8,251 nucleotides of DNA, from the NCBI GenBank assembly GCA_019415645.1, contig DXYV01000068.1, positions 1-8,251 of the forward strand. The letters are read 5' to 3'. Positions 6,076-8,251 of the stretch are shown here, in pieces; the first letter of the stretch is position 1, and every line of letters begins with the position of its first letter. A model generated the notes under the pieces. It was given only the letters and a program-made list of their open reading frames with translations. It did no database searches and was not told the origin of the DNA. This DNA comes from Clostridiales bacterium (GTDB lineage Bacteria > Bacillota > Clostridia > Oscillospirales > Oscillospiraceae). Position numbers and translations under genes: made by a program.

Positions 6076-8251
6076 GTGAAAAAACCGGAAAAGGTTTCAT
6101 CTAATTCCACTCTTAAATCATCCACCCGGCTCTCACGCAAGCCGCCCCTTTCCAAGGACGAGCTCAACCGCCTGGACGCATGGTGGCGCGCCTCCAACTA
6201 CCTGGCGGTGGGCCAGCTCTACCTCTGGGACAATCCCCTGCTGCGGGAGCCGCTGAAGCGGGAGCACATCAAGCGGACTATTGTAGGCCACTGGGGCACG
6301 GTCCCCGGCCAGAACTTCATCTATACGCACCTCAACCGGGCCATCAACAAATATGATCTGAACATGATCTATCTCTCTGGTCCCGGACACGGCGGCAATG
6401 CCATGGTCGCCCAGGACTGGCTGGACGGCTCTTACAGCGAAGTCTACCCCAACGTCAGCCAGGATGCCGAGGGGATGAAGAAGCTGTTCAAGCAGTTCTC
6501 CTTCCCCGGCGGCATCTCCAGCCATGTGGCGCCCGAGACCCCCGGTTCCATCAACGAGGGCGGCGAGCTGGGCTATTCCCTGGCCCATGCCTTTGGCGCG
6601 GTCATGGACAACCCCGACCTGATCGCCGCCTGCGTGGTGGGTGACGGCGAGGCCGAGACCGGTCCCCTGGCCACCGCCTGGCACTCCAACAAGTTTCTGA
6701 ATCCCATTACCGACGGTGTGGTCCTGCCCATTCTTCACCTCAACGGCTACAAGATTGCCAATCCCACTATCTTCTCCCGCATCTCCCACGACGAGGTGGA
6801 GATGTTCTTCAAGGGCTGCGGCTGGGAGCCCCGCTTCGTAGAGGGCGACGAACCCTCCGACATGCACCAGAAGCTGGCGGCCGCGATGGACTGGGCCATA
6901 CGGGAGATCAAGCGCATTCAGGAATACGCCCGCACCACCGGCGATGCCACCCGCCCCCGCTGGCCCATGATCGTGTTCCGCTCCCCCAAGGGCTGGACCG
7001 GCCCCAAAGAGGTGGACGGCAAGCCGGTAGAGGGCTCCTTCCGGGCCCACCAGGTGCCGCTGTCCATGGACGAGGCCCACCCCGAGCACGTGAAGCTGCT
7101 GGAGCAGTGGATGCGCTCCTACCGGCCCGACGAGCTGTTCGATGAGGAGGGCCGTCCCTCCGCTCTGCTGGCCTCCGTGGCCCCCAAGGGCAACCGCCGC
7201 ATGGGCGCCAATCCCCATGCCAACGGCGGCCTGCTGCTGCGCGACCTGCGCCGGCCCGATTTCCGGCACTACGCCGTTCAAATTCCCGCCCCCGGCGAAG
7301 TGCAGGCGCAGGACATGATCGTATTGGGGCAATACGTGCGTGACGTCATTAAGCTCAACAAGGAGTCCCGCAACTTCCGCGTCTTTGGCCCGGATGAGAC
7401 CCAATCCAACCGGCTGGGTGCGGTGTTCGAGGCCACCGGCCGCCGCTGGAACGACGGGCCGCCCAATCCGCCCTATGACGAAAATCTGGACCTGGACGGC
7501 CGGGTCATGGACTCCATGCTCTCCGAGCACATGTGCCAGGGCTGGCTGGAGGGCTACCTGCTCACCGGCCGTCACGGCTTCTTCAACAGCTACGAGGCCT
7601 TTATCCGAATCGTGGACTCCATGTTCTCCCAGCACGCCAAATGGCTCAAGGTCACCCGGGAGCTTCCCTGGCGGCAGGACATCGCCTCGCTGAACTACGT
7701 CCTCTCCTCCAACGTCTGGCAGCAGGACCACAACGGCTTTACCCATCAGGACCCCGGGTTCCTGGACCATGTGGCCAACAAGAAGGCCGATGTGGTGCGT
7801 CTCTACCTCCCCCCCGACGCCAACTGCCTGCTGTCGGTGTTCGACCACTGCATCCAGAGCCGCAACTACGTCAACGTCATGGTAACCTCCAAGCATCCCC
7901 GGCCCCAGTGGCTGACCATGGAGCAGGCGGTCAAGCACTGCACCCAGGGCATCGGCATCTGGCAGTGGGCCTCCAACGACCAGGGCTATGAGCCCGACGC
8001 GATTCTGGCCTGCTGCGGCGAGACGCCCACCCTGGAGACGCTGGCCGCCGTGACCATTCTGCGCAAGTATCTGCCCGAGCTGAAGTTCCGGGTCATCAAT
8101 GTGGTGGACCTGATGCGCCTCCAGCCCCGCAGCGAACACCCCCACGGCCTGACCGACGACGATTACGACATGCTCTTCACCCGGGATAAGCCCATCATCT
8201 TCGCCTTCCACGGCTATCCCACTCTGGTCCACGAGCTGACCTACCGCCGCC
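6076..8251 (+). CDS. xfp: Phosphoketolase (Xfp/XpkA), 3' end outside window
   Basis: A thiamine-diphosphate enzyme that splits xylulose 5-phosphate (and in many members fructose 6-phosphate) with phosphate to acetyl phosphate plus glyceraldehyde 3-phosphate or erythrose 4-phosphate. I read it as one uninterrupted frame of 725 codons; the family is about 790-800 residues, so roughly 70 are missing at the right edge. Both family signatures are present: EGGELGY (161-167) and GAVMDNP...VVGDGE (ending at 192). Other TPP-site motifs are SGPGHGG (101-107), GHWGTVPG, HLNGYKIANPT, HGFFNSYEAF (500-509) and QDHNGFTHQDPGF (550-562). The only start that fits is GTG at 6076, with AAGGAGG 8 bases before. 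It gives a Ser/Lys/Thr-rich N-terminal extension of about 24 residues before the conserved LSKDELNRLDAWWRASNYL. Whether it is single- or dual-substrate cannot be told. Confidence 0.96.
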   Translation, partial: MKKPEKVSSNSTLKSSTRLSRKPPLSKDELNRLDAWWRASNYLAVGQLYLWDNPLLREPLKREHIKRTIVGHWGTVPGQNFIYTHLNRAINKYDLNMIYLSGPGHGGNAMVAQDWLDGSYSEVYPNVSQDAEGMKKLFKQFSFPGGISSHVAPETPGSINEGGELGYSLAHAFGAVMDNPDLIAACVVGDGEAETGPLATAWHSNKFLNPITDGVVLPILHLNGYKIANPTIFSRISHDEVEMFFKGCGWEPRFVEGDEPSDMHQKLAAAMDWAIREIKRIQEYARTTGDATRPRWPMIVFRSPKGWTGPKEVDGKPVEGSFRAHQVPLSMDEAHPEHVKLLEQWMRSYRPDELFDEEGRPSALLASVAPKGNRRMGANPHANGGLLLRDLRRPDFRHYAVQIPAPGEVQAQDMIVLGQYVRDVIKLNKESRNFRVFGPDETQSNRLGAVFEATGRRWNDGPPNPPYDENLDLDGRVMDSMLSEHMCQGWLEGYLLTGRHGFFNSYEAFIRIVDSMFSQHAKWLKVTRELPWRQDIASLNYVLSSNVWQQDHNGFTHQDPGFLDHVANKKADVVRLYLPPDANCLLSVFDHCIQSRNYVNVMVTSKHPRPQWLTMEQAVKHCTQGIGIWQWASNDQGYEPDAILACCGETPTLETLAAVTILRKYLPELKFRVINVVDLMRLQPRSEHPHGLTDDDYDMLFTRDKPIIFAFHGYPTLVHELTYRR

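Noticed and set aside
5928..6197. 89-codon - strand frame across the intergenic region and the phosphoketolase start
   Set aside because: It overlaps the phosphoketolase promoter, ribosome site and N-terminus, has no recognisable domain, and its composition changes abruptly at the gene boundary.
6133..8232. 699-codon open frame on the - strand opposite the phosphoketolase
   Set aside because: The + strand encodes an unmistakable phosphoketolase along the whole stretch. The antisense product has shadow composition (Gly/Val/His/Leu-rich) and no recognisable domain.

Overview
The window looks like a piece of a high-GC, anaerobic Firmicute chromosome, probably a gut member of the Oscillospiraceae/Clostridia. 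This is an inference from strong AGGAGG-type ribosome sites, GC-rich coding DNA with C/G at third positions, AT-rich intergenic promoters, a Clostridia-type Rex-like operator and the style of the encoded proteins. There is no rRNA, tRNA, CRISPR array or mobile element. The genus cannot be set from this sequence alone.

Layout: (1) The 3' part of an RluA-family pseudouridine synthase gene on the + strand enters from the left edge and ends at 691. (2) A perfect 38-bp palindrome (693-730) acts as a terminator between it and the convergent gene that follows. (3) Four genes on the - strand, read right to left, form an apparent operon: ygeX (2,3-diaminopropionate ammonia-lyase, 5780-4539), ygeY (M20 metallohydrolase, 4485-3094), ygeW (knotted carbamoyltransferase, 3042-1843) and a carbamate kinase (arcC/yqeA type, 1681-737). 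The ygeW-to-arcC gap (161 bp) holds two GC-rich hairpins; the other gaps are about 50 bp. (4) A divergent AT-rich regulatory region (5781-6075) carries one good sigma-A promoter in each direction, a tandem 14-bp A-tract repeat and a Rex-like inverted repeat. (5) A phosphoketolase gene on the + strand starts with GTG at 6076 and runs off the right edge; about 725 residues are visible.

How the genes fit together: the ygeX-ygeY-ygeW-carbamate kinase set is the conserved core of the cluster linked to anaerobic purine/uric acid breakdown in gut bacteria and, by older phylogenetic profiling, to selenium-dependent molybdenum hydroxylases. The likely logic is that ureido/carbamoyl groups from an opened purine are removed by YgeW (as carbamoyl phosphate) and YgeY (by hydrolysis), carbamate kinase converts carbamoyl phosphate to ATP, and YgeX splits the remaining 2,3-diaminopropionate into pyruvate and ammonia. 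The upstream partners (YgfK, SsnA, HyuA/dihydropyrimidinase, XdhD) are not in the window. Phosphoketolase makes acetyl phosphate from sugar phosphates. Its head-to-head placement next to the purine genes may be chance, but both transcription units feed acyl-phosphate-linked ATP formation.
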